A stretch of DNA of 64,000 nucleotides. It comes from Dasyornis broadbenti (taxonomy: Eukaryota > Chordata > Aves > Passeriformes > Dasyornithidae). The translations under genes and the position numbers were made by a program. This document shows, piece after piece, positions 10,076 through 21,800 of the stretch. The first letter of the stretch is position 1. Every line of letters begins with the position of its first letter. Location of the stretch: contig VZRN01000255.1 of NCBI GenBank assembly GCA_013397935.1, forward strand, positions 772,672 to 836,671, written 5' to 3'. Below the pieces are notes generated by a model. That model was not told where the DNA came from, searched no databases, and worked only from the letters and a program-made list of their open reading frames with translations.

Positions 10076-12777
10076 ATTTGTATAGTAAAAGACGGTGTGA
10101 AAATGTGTTTTGCATTGTTTATAGTGAAATTTAGTGCTTGGAAAAGGCTTAGTATTGCCTTTGCCAATCACAGAATCTATTTGAAGGAGGCAACCTTTAT
10201 TAACCTTGAGCTATGAGAACCCTTCTGTAATCTTTCGACATTGGGTTGGCGTTGCTGTTGGTGTAATGTTTGCAAGTGCTCTGAATTATGTTGAAACGCT
10301 GAAGGCTTGTGTGACCCTTGTAGCCTTAGTGACTTCAATAAGATGTTCTTGATGTTGTATTTGCACTGGTCATGTGTCCCTCTTGTACTGAGAACCAGGA
10401 GTGTGGCACGATGAAGGAAGGTATTTAGCTCTTTAATATTGAGAATAACCTGCCTCATATTTTTGTTGTATAAAATCAGGTAGAAGAAAAGACTTCTGTT
10501 TTAAGGCAATTGTATGATTTAGACTTGCAGCTGTTTACTTTTTCTTTGTGTAAGCTCTTGTGATGTGCACTATAAAAACCAAAGGGAAAGTCAATTTTTT
10601 CTGGACAGTCTTTGGAACAGGACTGTGTGTGTGGAAGGAGCAGTTACTAGCATCCATATGGGCATTGCCAAAGTTTTCTAAGACGTTATGCGTTTCCAGT
10701 CTTTTCCATCTAGAATAAAAAAGTAGGAAGGGTGGAGGAGACTGAAATAGAATTGTTACTCTTGACTACGAAGTCCCACCAAAACTCTGCTTAAGGAAGT
10801 GGCCAAGGCTGCACAGACATCAGAGGGGCAGGAGACCATTCCTTCTCTGTAGTTTTCAATATTTGCATGCTGCCTCATAATAAATGTCGGCAGGACTGCA
10901 GTTTTTGACAGTGCCACCAGTGACATGTTTAATTTTTTCACTACGAGCATTAATTTTACCAGTAAATGTATAGTGAGTGGAGAACTTCTTAATAAGGAAA
11001 AAGGTTTATCTGTCTTCTTCCTGAATGACACACACTTGTCTTTTAATTTCACTACAGTGTATTTCAAACTATGTTTTAATGGTACAGGTGTGCTCATCAA
11101 TCCAGATTGGTCTCTGTGGCAAGCTTTGTCTTCCTCATTACTTGTCTTCCACATTACTTACCTGTTAGTGATTGGTTTCGTCATGACTTTTGCCAGCAGT
11201 GACTTTAGATATCTCTAAATCATTGATAAAGATTCTACAATAAAACTGCCACTACTTTGCACAGAAATGTGTATCTGTGCTCTCTCCTCAATATGTTTAT
11301 TTTCCATCTTTCCACAGGAAGATCCAAGGAAGATTTCAAATGGGATGAAAACATCCTAATAATCCTGTCTCTAAATTGATTTTTCCAGGATCTGATTCCG
11401 AAAACATCGAAAGGAAACAGGAAAGCTTCATGCTGTAGCCTAGAATTTTTCCCAAGGGATGACACCTTTAAGTTGGTACATTAGGAAAAAGAAAAAACCA
11501 AAAGCACTCTTTTTCTTCTCTGAAAAAAGGTTTGATCTCTGAGCTAAAGTACAAGAAGGCCAATTCCAGTCCAGTTCTCAGGAGGCTCTCACAGAACATT
11601 TTCCAATCTCTGTGAGATGGAGAGAAAGAAAAAAAAAAGAAGTGAGAAACAAGTATTTAAAAATGAAAAGAAAATTTTTTTCTAGGTTGATATCTTTTGA
11701 AATAATATTTCACAAAATGATACTTAGCAATATTAACACCTACAATTTGGTAATTTCATTTGTTAATCTTGCTAACATTATATTTTCTCTCTATTTCAGT
11801 TAATTAAGAAGACAGATATGACCTGACAATGGTCTCCATGGTGCTTGTAATCACACTTTCCTACACTCTGACACGCTGCTGTTTGTTATCACATTTTCTT
11901 GGGTTTCTTGATGTTTTTGAAGACATTTTTCTGTATTGAATAAGAGCTGATAGGAGATAACATGCCAAAAAGATTGTGTGAGTTTTTGCTTTGAAAGCAG
12001 CAGTAGTGACAAAGGCATCATTAGGTAAGATTGCTGGGCAAGGGTTTCAGATAAGTATTTAACGGACAAAATACAGGCTGATGAGAACTAAGCTGCCTGC
12101 AAATGTATAGAAAAAGCTAGAGCTGTCATATCTCTCAAAAAGTGAGCAAAATCATTGCACTGATCTTCTATTCCTTTAATCCAACATAGTAAGAAGTGGC
12201 TTTCCAATTTGGGTCCTGATGTATTTGCTTGCGTCACTGTTTATCAAACAAATCAAGCAAAAAGTAAGGGAAAAGATCTCACTGTTAACCCTCACAGCCT
12301 TGCAGTTTTTTCTTGACTGATTGCAAAGCGCTTTCCAAACACTAATTAATCATGTTATAAGGCCACCACATATACTGATATTCTGTCAGTTTTCAATGCC
12401 AAATATCTTTGCAGCCAACAGACAAGCAGAAGTTAATGAATGGAAGAGATTATATACAGGAATAAATCAACTGGCAAAATGATGAGCAAGGAATAAAATG
12501 AGATTCTCTAAGTAGAGCTAAAAAGAAAGAGAGAAATGAGTGATTTTAGTCTATGTCCAAAAGATTTCAGGTAGCATTATGGCTAAAGTACAATTATTAA
12601 AAAATAAATAGGTCTCCACCTGAAACAAAATTAAACTTCAGTGAACTAGTCAAAGGAGAGAAGAGCTCATTATTAGTGGTGTGGAAATTACCAGTGTAAA
12701 ATTTCTTAAGCTTCATGTGAAAGGCAATAGAAGAGGGTGGCTTTGACTCTTGTTCCATATCTGACATGACCTGCAAA
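10076..12777. other. Unique DNA, no gene recognised
   Basis: No known family is seen. The interval 10756-11218 is unusual in being open on both strands for 97-132 codons (see findings). A minus frame at 10177-10458 (93 codons) adjoins the CR1 relic and was checked as a possible ORF1 upstream part, without a match. An A-rich patch lies at about 11620-11700. Confidence 0.55.
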
Positions 12778-13180
12778 CTCACAGAATTATTGAGCCATAG
12801 GAAAATCTGGGCTGGAGAGAGCCTCTACAGGTCCTCTTGTCTGAACCCTCACTCAAAGCATATCCAGTTACAGCATTTGTTCAGGGCTGTGTCTGGATGA
12901 GTTTTGAGTATCTCCAAAAATGGAGATGCCAATACCTGGATCAGTATTTTGCTGTCCTCATAATGAAAACATGTTTCCTAAAATCTGATTGGATTTGCAG
13001 TTTGTGTCCATTGCATCTCATCCAATTCCTCTACATCTCTGCGAAGAGTTTGTCTTCTCTGCATGTTACCATAATGTAGCTGTGGTCAGCAATGAGATTA
13101 ATCCAACTTCTCTCTTCCTCAGGCTGAACAAGCCCAACTCGATCTCCTGTTCCTCATACATCAACATTCTTCTTCTGGAT
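12778..13180 (-). mobile_element. Old CR1 LINE fragment, 3' end
   Basis: The plus strand reads as the reverse complement of a CR1 3' end: 'tcacagaattattgagcc' (tail), then 'gttcagggctgtgtctggatgagttttgagtatctccaaaaatggaga', then the block corresponding to 'cctaaaatctgattggatttgcag' and finally 'ctcaggctgaacaagcccaactc'. The element is 5'-truncated just before the 'ctctcctcatatg' block. Divergence is high. Confidence 0.85.
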
Positions 13181-15344
13181 ATCTGCTTTCTCAGATGACT
13201 ATAGCATAACTTGGACTCCTGAATTAGGTGTCTAAACACCAACGGAATGAGTCTTGTGTTAGCCAAAAGAAAGGACAAAGTTGGCAGACTTTGACCATAA
13301 TTTGAGATTTGTGATCAAAAACTGTTTCAGAAGCCCCAAGGTAAAAGAAAGAATGATTAACCCAGAAGAATGCTGTGTTTTGTGGAGACAACAGAAGAAA
13401 CTCTGGACAAGCTGAAGGGACTCGTGCAAACTAAGTTTGTCTGACAGTGAAGGCCTTTGCCTACCTAGTAGTGTACTCCCCTCTTGGATCATTTTGTTGG
13501 CTTTGGATGGCTAAGGCAGCCGCCAGTGAAATGGTTAACTCTGAAACAGAAATTCTAGCACAAAGACTTTGTGTTAACAGCACTAGGAGCTCATGACTCT
13601 TGGACAGCCGTTGTTTTTGTCTGTATAAAGATGTTGTATCCAGAAGGCTGAAGAATCAAAGAGAATTAAACTCAAACAACTTCTGAAAAAGCTGAATTAT
13701 AAATGTGTAATGGGAAACATGGCTTAGGAAAACAATTCACAGTCATTCCTGCTGAACTTGGTAACTTTATCATAAATAGCAAACAGACTGCAGAACTGAA
13801 ACCAGTGGCTTGTCTTACTGAGGTCTTCTCTGACAAATGGCCGTGTACACTTCTCCTCATTATGTGACCAAAAGGTCAGACTGATCTTATGGAGGAAGAG
13901 TTTCGAGAAGAGGAAATGATCACTGTCCAAAATATCCCATGGTCATTGCAACATAGATATGATGAGAGAATAAGAAGCTGGTGATCAACGTAGCGATGAG
14001 GTAATGGGGTTAGGCAATAGCCAGATTATGCAGCATATTTCTTTTTTCGAGTGACGACTAATATACAGACCAGTATGATTTTTCCCTCTCCGTGTTTCAG
14101 TCCCTGGAAAATGACTCATGTGATGCATCAAGAGATGAGACAGTGGGAATATGACACCAAGAACAGATTTGCTCTGTGACTCTGCAGAGGGAACTTGGGT
14201 TCAGGCATGTAGCCAGCAACCAGTAAAAAAGGGATTGTGTGTGTTGTTCTGATGGAGATACCTACTACAAATTAAAATGGATCCTCTCAGCAGCAATTTA
14301 TCCCATTTAAGATGAAGGGAGATTACTAGTTTCTAAAACTGTACAGGTCTCTGGGGACTGAGGTGTTTCAAAGTCCACAATGAACTGAATTTAAAATTTT
14401 CTCTCAAACAAATAATTGACTAAAACTTCCAAGACCCCAGACTGAGATGTGCTGTACAGGAAAATTTCATAGAGGACATTCAGGTCCAACATGATTAAAA
14501 GCCCTGTCTCCTTGCTCTTCCAAGAACTTCAGAGGAGATCAGCAAAGCCAGTAGTTTATGTACATCTTCACTTCTTAAAAAAGGTTAACTGAGTTCACTT
14601 TAACACATCATATCCTGTGCTTTTTCAATCACTGATGAGCACTGACCATCCTTGTGCACAATGCTTTATCTGGGCTGGCATGGGGATGGCGGAAGGAAGC
14701 AATAGGGAAAGAGATTCTCCTTTTTTTTGAAGTGGGTGAGATACAGCAAGGGTGATTTGAAAGGAGAAAATTTGGCACAAAGAGAGAACTGCTTGTGCCT
14801 CCATTCTCGGTAGGGTTTTGAGTCATTCATGCAGTGCAGTAGCTAGGGAGCCTGAGTGACTCATACATTGCTAACTGTGGAGAAAAAAATAAATTTTCTG
14901 AAACATTCAAGCATTACTCACATTTTCACTTAGTATCAACTGATTCTAGTAGCCTTATTCCACCTTTTGGGATTTAGTACAATGGGTTATATAAAAGACA
15001 GATTGGGCTCAAGCTTCCTTTTAAATGATGTGCTAAATATGGCATCAGACACCTTGCCTAGATTAGTAAGTATTTTGAATGCTCCTCAGTTCAGCATGGA
15101 ATTTGTTATCTTTAACAAGGAGGAGCTGGAAAAATTTGCAAAATTCACATTAGAATTGACTTCAAAAGCTCTTGATAACTACCTTAACTTATAGGTTGTG
15201 TTTTTCACCACAAAGGCTTCTCAAATGTTTGGCAACTGGTAAATAGAGCATATCCAGGGATTTATTGCCCACTGTTGAACTGGTACAATTTCTAGGGTCT
15301 TCAGAACTCAAAATCATGGAAACATAGGAAAAATTTGAGTCTTT
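13181..15344. other. Unique DNA with one small protein-like frame
   Basis: No gene is recognised. A plus frame at 14934-15194 encodes about 86 residues of well-mixed composition, with its first ATG at 14982, and contains an excellent 5' splice-donor match (gtaagtatt at 15066). It is discussed in findings, with no family assigned. Overlapping minus frames at 13672-13930 (62 and 68 codons) resemble nothing. Confidence 0.5.
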
Positions 15345-15630
15345 TACAAGGTAAGCAAGCCCAACTCTCTCAGCATCCCCTCATATGCCATGGACTAGTC
15401 TCCTGGCCAGCTTGGTGGCCCTCCACTGGGATTGCTCTACTATGTCCAAGCCTTTCAGTATGAGAGACCACAAAATCAGACACAGCATTTGGTCCAGATG
15501 TGGCTTCAAAAGTGCTGAGTGAAGGACAATGACCTCTTCCCTTGCCCTGTGGGCTACACTTTTGCTAACATTGCCCAGTGTTTGCTTGGTTTTTGCCATA
15601 AGGACCCATGTTGCTCAAGAGCACTCAGCA
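15345..15630 (-). mobile_element. Old CR1 LINE fragment, internal 3' part
   Basis: The plus strand shows reversed CR1 blocks in the right order: 'aagcccaactctctcagcatcccctcatatgcc', 'ttggtggccctccactggga', a 'tccagatgtggctt' block, and 'tgggctacacttttgctaacattgcccagt'. The 3' tail is absent. The copy therefore lacks both ends, or its tail has decayed beyond recognition. It overlaps in consensus position with the end of the fragment at 12778-13180, so the two are separate insertions rather than one split copy. Confidence 0.8.
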
Positions 15631-16391
15631 GTGACATGGCATGGGCCAGTGAAGGCACATCGTGTGGCTGTGCAGCACAAAGATGGCCAGGAGATGCACA
15701 TATGTCACGAGATCTACATACTGCAACACTGTCCCTAATTTCATCTACTTTCTGTAAGACTGTGTAGACTATTTGGTAGATCCCTGGAGTGAGACCAGAA
15801 TTTTGACATAATTAATTTCCTGATTTATTAGATAAAAATGAGTAATTTCAGCTAAAAAGAAAAATGAAATGGTGTAGACCCATTTTGCAGAGTTTTGAGG
15901 TCTATGGAGAAGTGCTGTATAAGAACCATACATCATTTTGCGCAGTTTTTTGGTGAAAGTTTTTGTGAGGTAAGTCCGTGCTAAAAAATTTGATCCCAAA
16001 GTAAATTTCTAAATTCATGCTGCATTATTCGAGGAACATTGATATAGCACTGTGGCCAGGAGTTCAGTATGAATCAAAAGAAAACTGGATGCTTTTCTGG
16101 ACAATAGGAATATTCCGTTTGATTAGCAAACATTACAAAATAAATAGAGTGCTGGAAAGGCTGAGGATCCTCAGTAAAAGGCATATTTGTGCTCTGAATG
16201 AACAGGAACCAAAAAACCCCCATTTCTGTTAGAGTATTTCCACAATAGTCTGATTCAGTTTTGTGCTTCTTCCTCTGAAGTCCCTGATAGCCTTTTTCAG
16301 GGCCAGGACATTGACATCAGACAGGGAAGGTCCAAGATTTCCAGTGCTGAGAGACTGAAATATTTCACCAGACACCACTGATAGCCTTCAC
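15631..16391. other. Unique DNA, nothing recognised
   Basis: No repeat or gene is identified. A plus frame at 16017-16232 (71 codons) has no recognisable motif. The right end (about 16285-16391) may be a further, badly decayed unit of the tandem array that follows. Confidence 0.5.
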
Positions 16392-16866
16392 TTTTGGTTG
16401 AGACTGAGGTCCCACGTACTGTGGATTGCCCAGATAAGAAATCTGTGGACAGACTGATGTTGGTGCAGTGTTGGTCTTCCCTTGGCATGCCCTTTTCAGT
16501 GCCAGTGTCCCTGGAGTTATCACTTTTGTAGATCTCTGAACTCTTACCTTAACCCTAATGGAGGCTTGGGATTGAGGCCAAAGTCCCTGGCACCATGAGC
16601 TGACAAGATCAGGAAGTTATGGATAGAGAAATATTGGTGCAGTGACGCGATCTCCCTGACGTGCCTTTTTTAGCCCTGATCTCTGGAGCTTGTAGGCATG
16701 GTGGTTCTCTGAATCCAAACCCTAAACCTTAACCCTAATGGCGGCTTTGTACTGAGGCTGAGGTCCCTGCACCATGGGTGGCCCAGAGAAGAAATATGTG
16801 GAGGGATCAAAATTGGTGCAGTGCTGTGCTCTACTTGGCATGCATTTCCCCAGTGCCTTCCCATAA
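16392..16866. repeat. Degenerate tandem array, about 2.7 copies of a 174-180 bp unit
   Basis: The same block order recurs: 'gactgaggtccc' at about 16402, 'attgaggccaaagtccc' at 16571 and 'actgaggctgaggtccc' at 16751. Each is followed by a 'caccatg/gtactgtgg', a 'gaagaaat', a 'ttggtgcagtg' and a 'cttggcatgc' block. The two visible unit junctions both carry 'ccttaaccctaatgg' (16547-16561 and 16727-16741). Units are roughly 70 percent alike by eye. This looks like a small, old satellite-type array or a decayed transposon with internal repeats. I cannot name a family. Confidence 0.75.
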
Positions 16867-17150
16867 CCCCTTCCTCTACTCAACAACATGCAACAGCATT
16901 TTCCTGCAGTTGAATGAGGAAGAACCAGAGGTGCTGAGATGCTGAAGCTCAGGAAAAAAATGGATTTTTCTCTTCTTATTGCCTAGCAGAACACTCAAGG
17001 AAATATGGGCATGGATGTGGACACAGCAAGCTCAGTCTGGCTCTGTAGTATACTAGATTAAGTCAGATGGCAATCACCAAGGCTGACACTACAGCTAAGC
17101 CTTATTCCAACTTGAGATGCATTTGCTTAGGTGTCATTCCTTTTCCTGAT

Positions 17151-17202
17151 AGCTGGGTAGATAGATAGATAGCTGGATAGACAGACAGATAGACAGATAG
17201 AC

Positions 17203-17265
<63 letters not shown>

Positions 17266-17341
17266 CAGATAGATACATACATGCATACATACATACATAT
17301 GTACATACATACATACATACATATATATGTACATGCATACA
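17151..17341. repeat. Compound GATA/GACA-CATA microsatellite
   Basis: An interrupted TAGA/CAGA section (17151-17203) leads into an uninterrupted run of about fifteen ATAG units (about 17204-17265). After a short break follow ATAC/ATGC repeats and a self-complementary 'acatatatatgt' stretch up to 17341. On the minus strand it translates as monotonous Ser-Ile-Tyr-Leu runs, which have no biological meaning. Such long pure runs are usually length-polymorphic. Confidence 0.97.
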
Positions 17342-18311
17342 TTTTAAAAATTTAATAACTTGCAATGGATTGTACTCCTTTTGAAGTCTGGCTAACATTT
17401 GCTGAAGCCAACAGGTTTCTGTGGGGTAAACTAGTGCCTCATCTTCAGTGTGGTGATCTCCAGTGCTCAGGACTGTAACAGGAGGCATAGGCAGCACCAG
17501 GGCTTAGTCAGGCATGTTCTGGAGTGTGCATATTTCAGCTAGAGACAGATGATTGTTTGCTCACTAGAAATATGTAGGTTAATTCCACAGAGGAATGCAT
17601 GTATCTCTACCTGATTGCACTTCAGGGGAAATTTGAGTAGAACAACTTCACTGGGAATTGTGGGAAGCACTGAAAAGTCGGGTCACATTTCCTGTGGGCT
17701 GAGGTGTAACATTAGACAATGCAGTTTGAAACTGCTAGCTAAGAGGTAAGACAGGGCTATTGCAAAAAAGGCTTAAAAGTTTTGTAAGGTAATTGTTAGA
17801 AAATGAATCATGAATAGGTAAAAAAATGTTATGCTACTAAGTAATGAGTAGTCCAGCTGTGAATGCAGGATGCAGTGTTTTTTCCCCATCTCAGAGCTGG
17901 AAAATGTTGAGAGGACATGAGAATAAAGTGGTTTGCTGACTAAAAGAAGCAAAGTGGATCAGGAGTCTCCACCTTGGGATACAGGCAGCTGAGGTTCTGT
18001 AGAGATCTCTGTGTCCCATTGGGGCCCATTGAACTTTGGATGCCATAGAGAAGGCTGAAAGGAGTAAAGGTCATTTACTATTTCTCACATTGTAAGAACG
18101 AGAGGGATTCCAGCCATCAAGTTTTGTACAGAAGTACAAAAGAAAGTACTTTTTTCACAAAGTACCTATAAAATGATGGAACTGATTGCTGTAGTAACTG
18201 TGAAGGTGGAAACCATACAAATACTCATGACAGACTGAACAAATTGCCTCCGACCGTCATTATTAAGAATATTACAGATACAATCTCCTGCTCAGAAAGT
18301 CCCTAATCCCT
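17342..18311. other. Unique DNA, nothing recognised
   Basis: No gene, RNA or transposon is recognised between the microsatellite and the LTR fragment. Open frames are short. Confidence 0.6.
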
Positions 18312-18840
18312 TGCAGTGGGTTGACACTGGCTGGATGACAGGTGTCCACCCAAGCTGCTCCATCACTTCCCTCCTCAGCTGGGCAGGAGAGAGAAAACAT
18401 GATGAAAGGCTCGTGGTCAAGGTAAGGACAGGGAGAGATCATCCAACAATTACCATCATAGGCAAAACAAATTCAACTTGGAGAAATCAATTTAACTTAT
18501 TGTCAAACAGATCACAATAGGGTAATGAGAAACAAAACCAAATCTTTAAACAACTTCCACCCATCTCTTCCTTCTTCCTGGGCTCAACTTCACTGCTTAT
18601 TTTCTCTACTTCCTTCACCCCAGACCTGAAGGGTGATGGGGAATGAAAACTCTGGTCGGTCATCACGTGTCTCTGCCATTCCTTCTCAAGGGGAGGACTT
18701 CTCATTCTCTTCACCTGCTCCATTGCGGGTTCTCTCCCAAAAGGAGACAGTCCTCTATGAACTTTTCCATCATAAGAACTTCCCACGGGCTGCAGCTCTT
18801 CACAAGCCGCTCCAGTGTGGGGTGCCCTGCTGGTGGTGGA
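18312..18840 (-). mobile_element. Fragment of an avian endogenous retrovirus-type solo LTR
   Basis: The plus strand reads 'gtgggttgacactggctgg', 'caggtgtccacccaagctgc', 'tcctcagctgggcaggagag', 'acaggctcgtggtcaaggta'-like and 'acaaaaccaaatctt' blocks, then repeated 'ctccagtgtgggg'/'cccacgggctgcag' blocks. I recall this order as the 3' half of a widespread avian LTR read in reverse. A weak AATAAA-like signal (AATAAG) falls on the minus strand near 18500, consistent with minus orientation. The putative terminal CA/TG lies at 18312-18313. The 5' part of the LTR is not recognisable beyond about 18840, and no internal retroviral genes are seen. Exact family name unknown. Confidence 0.7.
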
Positions 18841-21800
18841 ACATACCAAAGGAAGGATCACAGGGAATCAAGGCTTGTTAGGGCACTCTGGAGACCGACA
18901 GCCTTGCAGGTGTTGTGAGATGGCCCAGCCACACACCCGTCCTGGCCTTTGTCTCCCACTGCTCCTAAAGGGAGCTCATATCTCTTTGCATGACACTGGG
19001 GAAAAAGTTACCTGCATCTGGGGCCATTCAATGTCACATCCCGCCCAGGCGGCCAGTGTTGGTGTAGCCTGGGTTGTCTCACCATGCATGTCTCTGGCAG
19101 TGGTGAGCAGTAGCAGAGACCAGGAGCAGTAGTGCCAGGACCTGCACTGTTCTTACAGCCTCACCGCTTCTGCAAACCCTGACGACACTGGGGCCACCCT
19201 GCTCATGACTTCCCCTACGGGCAGCTGTGCCCCACAATGGGACCAGCCCGTGTGCCCCAGACACCGCAGCCATGGCACACTTCACCTCTTTTCCATAATC
19301 TCCATTTTCCTTCTGCCTCTGCCCTGCCTTATCCCACGGTTAAGAAGGAAAGACATAGCTGGGAAAGGAGCTGTGCCATGGTCCAGGCTTTTCTTTGTCA
19401 AATGTTACCATGCACATGTTGCGCAGGGCTGTGCAATGGGGAAAGGAGGGCATCCTCTTGTTGCTCCCAGCCTCTCTGTCACATTAAGCTTCTGCTTTAG
19501 AGTGGAAATGCGGGAGTACACTCTGCCATTTCCTATTATTCTGTGCATGACTTGGCACAATAAAGCTCTCTGTGGCAGGTCTCCAGGAGCTACTGTAACT
19601 CTCTGTATGCACTCTATACATTCTGGAGGAATCACAGGGGAATTAACACTGCTGTTTTCAGCCTGCTGCTGCACTGCATGAATAATCACAGAAAAAATTT
19701 GCATTCATTCAACAGTGTGTGGGAATGTTTAAATTATAAAACCCACTTTCATTTAATTAAGGGGAGAAAAAAAACAACAAAAAAATCATCATTTATGTTA
19801 GGTAGTCTGAGGTCCTTAATTTTCTTTAAATGAAAAGGTCGGTGTCAGTTTAGGTTCAGTCTAGAAAGATGAATAATTTGTTTGATCACTTGAGAAACAG
19901 GAGATCATGTTGCCCAGTAACCTGCTATTATATTTCAGTGATAGTGACCTCACCCGAGGTTAACTAGAGTTGTAGAAGTGACAAAGCACTGAGCTGCTGT
20001 ATCTCTGGCTTCACATCCTTTGATAGCTACTGCTGAAGCAGAAGATGTCCTCACAACAAGACACAAAAGTATGCAGGAATAATAAAGAAAAAAATTTCTC
20101 TTGAACCTCTGTAAATCCAATTTACATTTACTTGAATTGGTTGCATTTCTTATTAAAAAAAAAGAAAGAAATAAAAGGGAAACTTAGGAATTCACTGTTA
20201 CCAATTATTTCTTGGAATCACAACATTTTGACTAAAGAAAGACCTTCAGGGAGCATTTTTGGTTTTCTGTTCACAGAAGAACAGAATCTCATTAATATAC
20301 AGACTGTCTTCTCCCGTTGCCTATACAGTGTAGGTCAGTCAAATTCTCATCCTTCCACTGGACAATGCCTTAGTTAGAGGAAGATCCAAGATGTAGGGTT
20401 TCTGGGTTCCTCAGACATAAGGGTCTGTGGCAAAGTGATGGATATGCAGCTCTCTGCCAGCCCACCTGCTCTGATGTCAGAGTTATGGGACACCAGTGGG
20501 GATGGTGCTGCAGGTGTGGAGGGTGGTGGTGGACACGAGTGGTGCTTACAGAGGATCTCTTCTTGCACCTTCCCTGAGCAGGATTTGCCCATCTGCTCCC
20601 TTCTCATTAGGCATAAGTGCGATTGTATGCTGCAGTTCCTTTCCTCCTACGGTAACCCTCCAAATGCATTTGGACCTATTCCAACGCAAAAGCACTGCCT
20701 GACTCCCAGGAGGGCTGTGGATGACCACCTCATGCCCTGTCTGCAAACAAGGAGTCCAGGGAGTGTGTTCAGTCCTGCTTGGCTTGCTGTGTGCCACCAG
20801 CAGATGCAACAAGCCCCAAATTGGGCAGCCTTTATCCTGCATATGGCCTGGTCAGCTTGGCATTTACAGCTGCAGAGAGGCAGTGAAGCCACTGGGCTAC
20901 AAAACACAGGCAAACCCATACACTGATGTGCCCTTGCTGGCAAGGCATCTCGTTGGCCTCTCTGAGAGCCCTTCACACATAATTATCCAACACGTCACTG
21001 CAGCCTCTCCCTATCTCTGTCCTGTCATGCAAGCAAAAGTCAGTCTGTGAAAGGTCATGGTTTTCTCTCCAGGATCTGTGCTCAGCTGCTCCCTCCTGTC
21101 CACTGCCTGCTGCCAGCATTGCCACTGCTCCCTGTGCTTATATGTTGCTGGGCATCGAAACAGAGGAGCGGGTGTTAATGGGAACTGCTGGTTTCTGGAA
21201 AGTGCATAGAGTGAGCTTTCTGATCAGAAACAGTCATTGTGGCTTGCTGCTTTAATCTGAGGCATTTTATTAACTAGAAGAGAATTTGTATGAAGACCTC
21301 AGACTGTGGGCAAATCTGGATTTGTATCCACTGCCAGATATCCACTGTATCCACTGTAGCAGGTCTAGACTGTAGCTAATGTGGTCATGGACTCGAGAGG
21401 ACCCTTCAGGCCTTGTCCTTCATGACACATCCTTTTCAGGATCCTCAGGTGACAGCTCCACCTTGAGAAGGTCCTTGACTACCACAGCACCAACTTGCCA
21501 TACCTAAACATTCAGTTGGGAATCCTTTGTTCATACTTTTTCTTTTTAAATAATCCACCCCAAGTCCCACAGCCTTAGGATGTGAAGACTACTCTGGACT
21601 TTTCTTTTTCTCCTTGTCCAAATACTGCAATTAGAGTAAATTAATCCCTCTGCTCCAGCCCTTATGCCATCTCTTTGCCATTTTCATTTTCATAGTATTT
21701 CATCCATCTGCAATACCTCATGTGTGCTTGGTGAGCTTTTCACAGCACAGACTATATTTGCTTTTTTGCATCACTTGCTACAGAAGGTCCTTTAAACTGG

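Noticed and set aside
12778..15630. One CR1 copy split by a later insertion
   Set aside because: The fragments at 12778-13180 and 15345-15630 overlap in consensus position and lie in the wrong order for a split copy.
17102..17497. Minus-strand frame of 131 codons rich in Tyr-Leu-Ser-Ile
   Set aside because: Direct translation of the GATA/CATA microsatellite.
18487..18918. Overlapping frames of 91-124 codons
   Set aside because: They fall within the LTR fragment, which does not code for protein.
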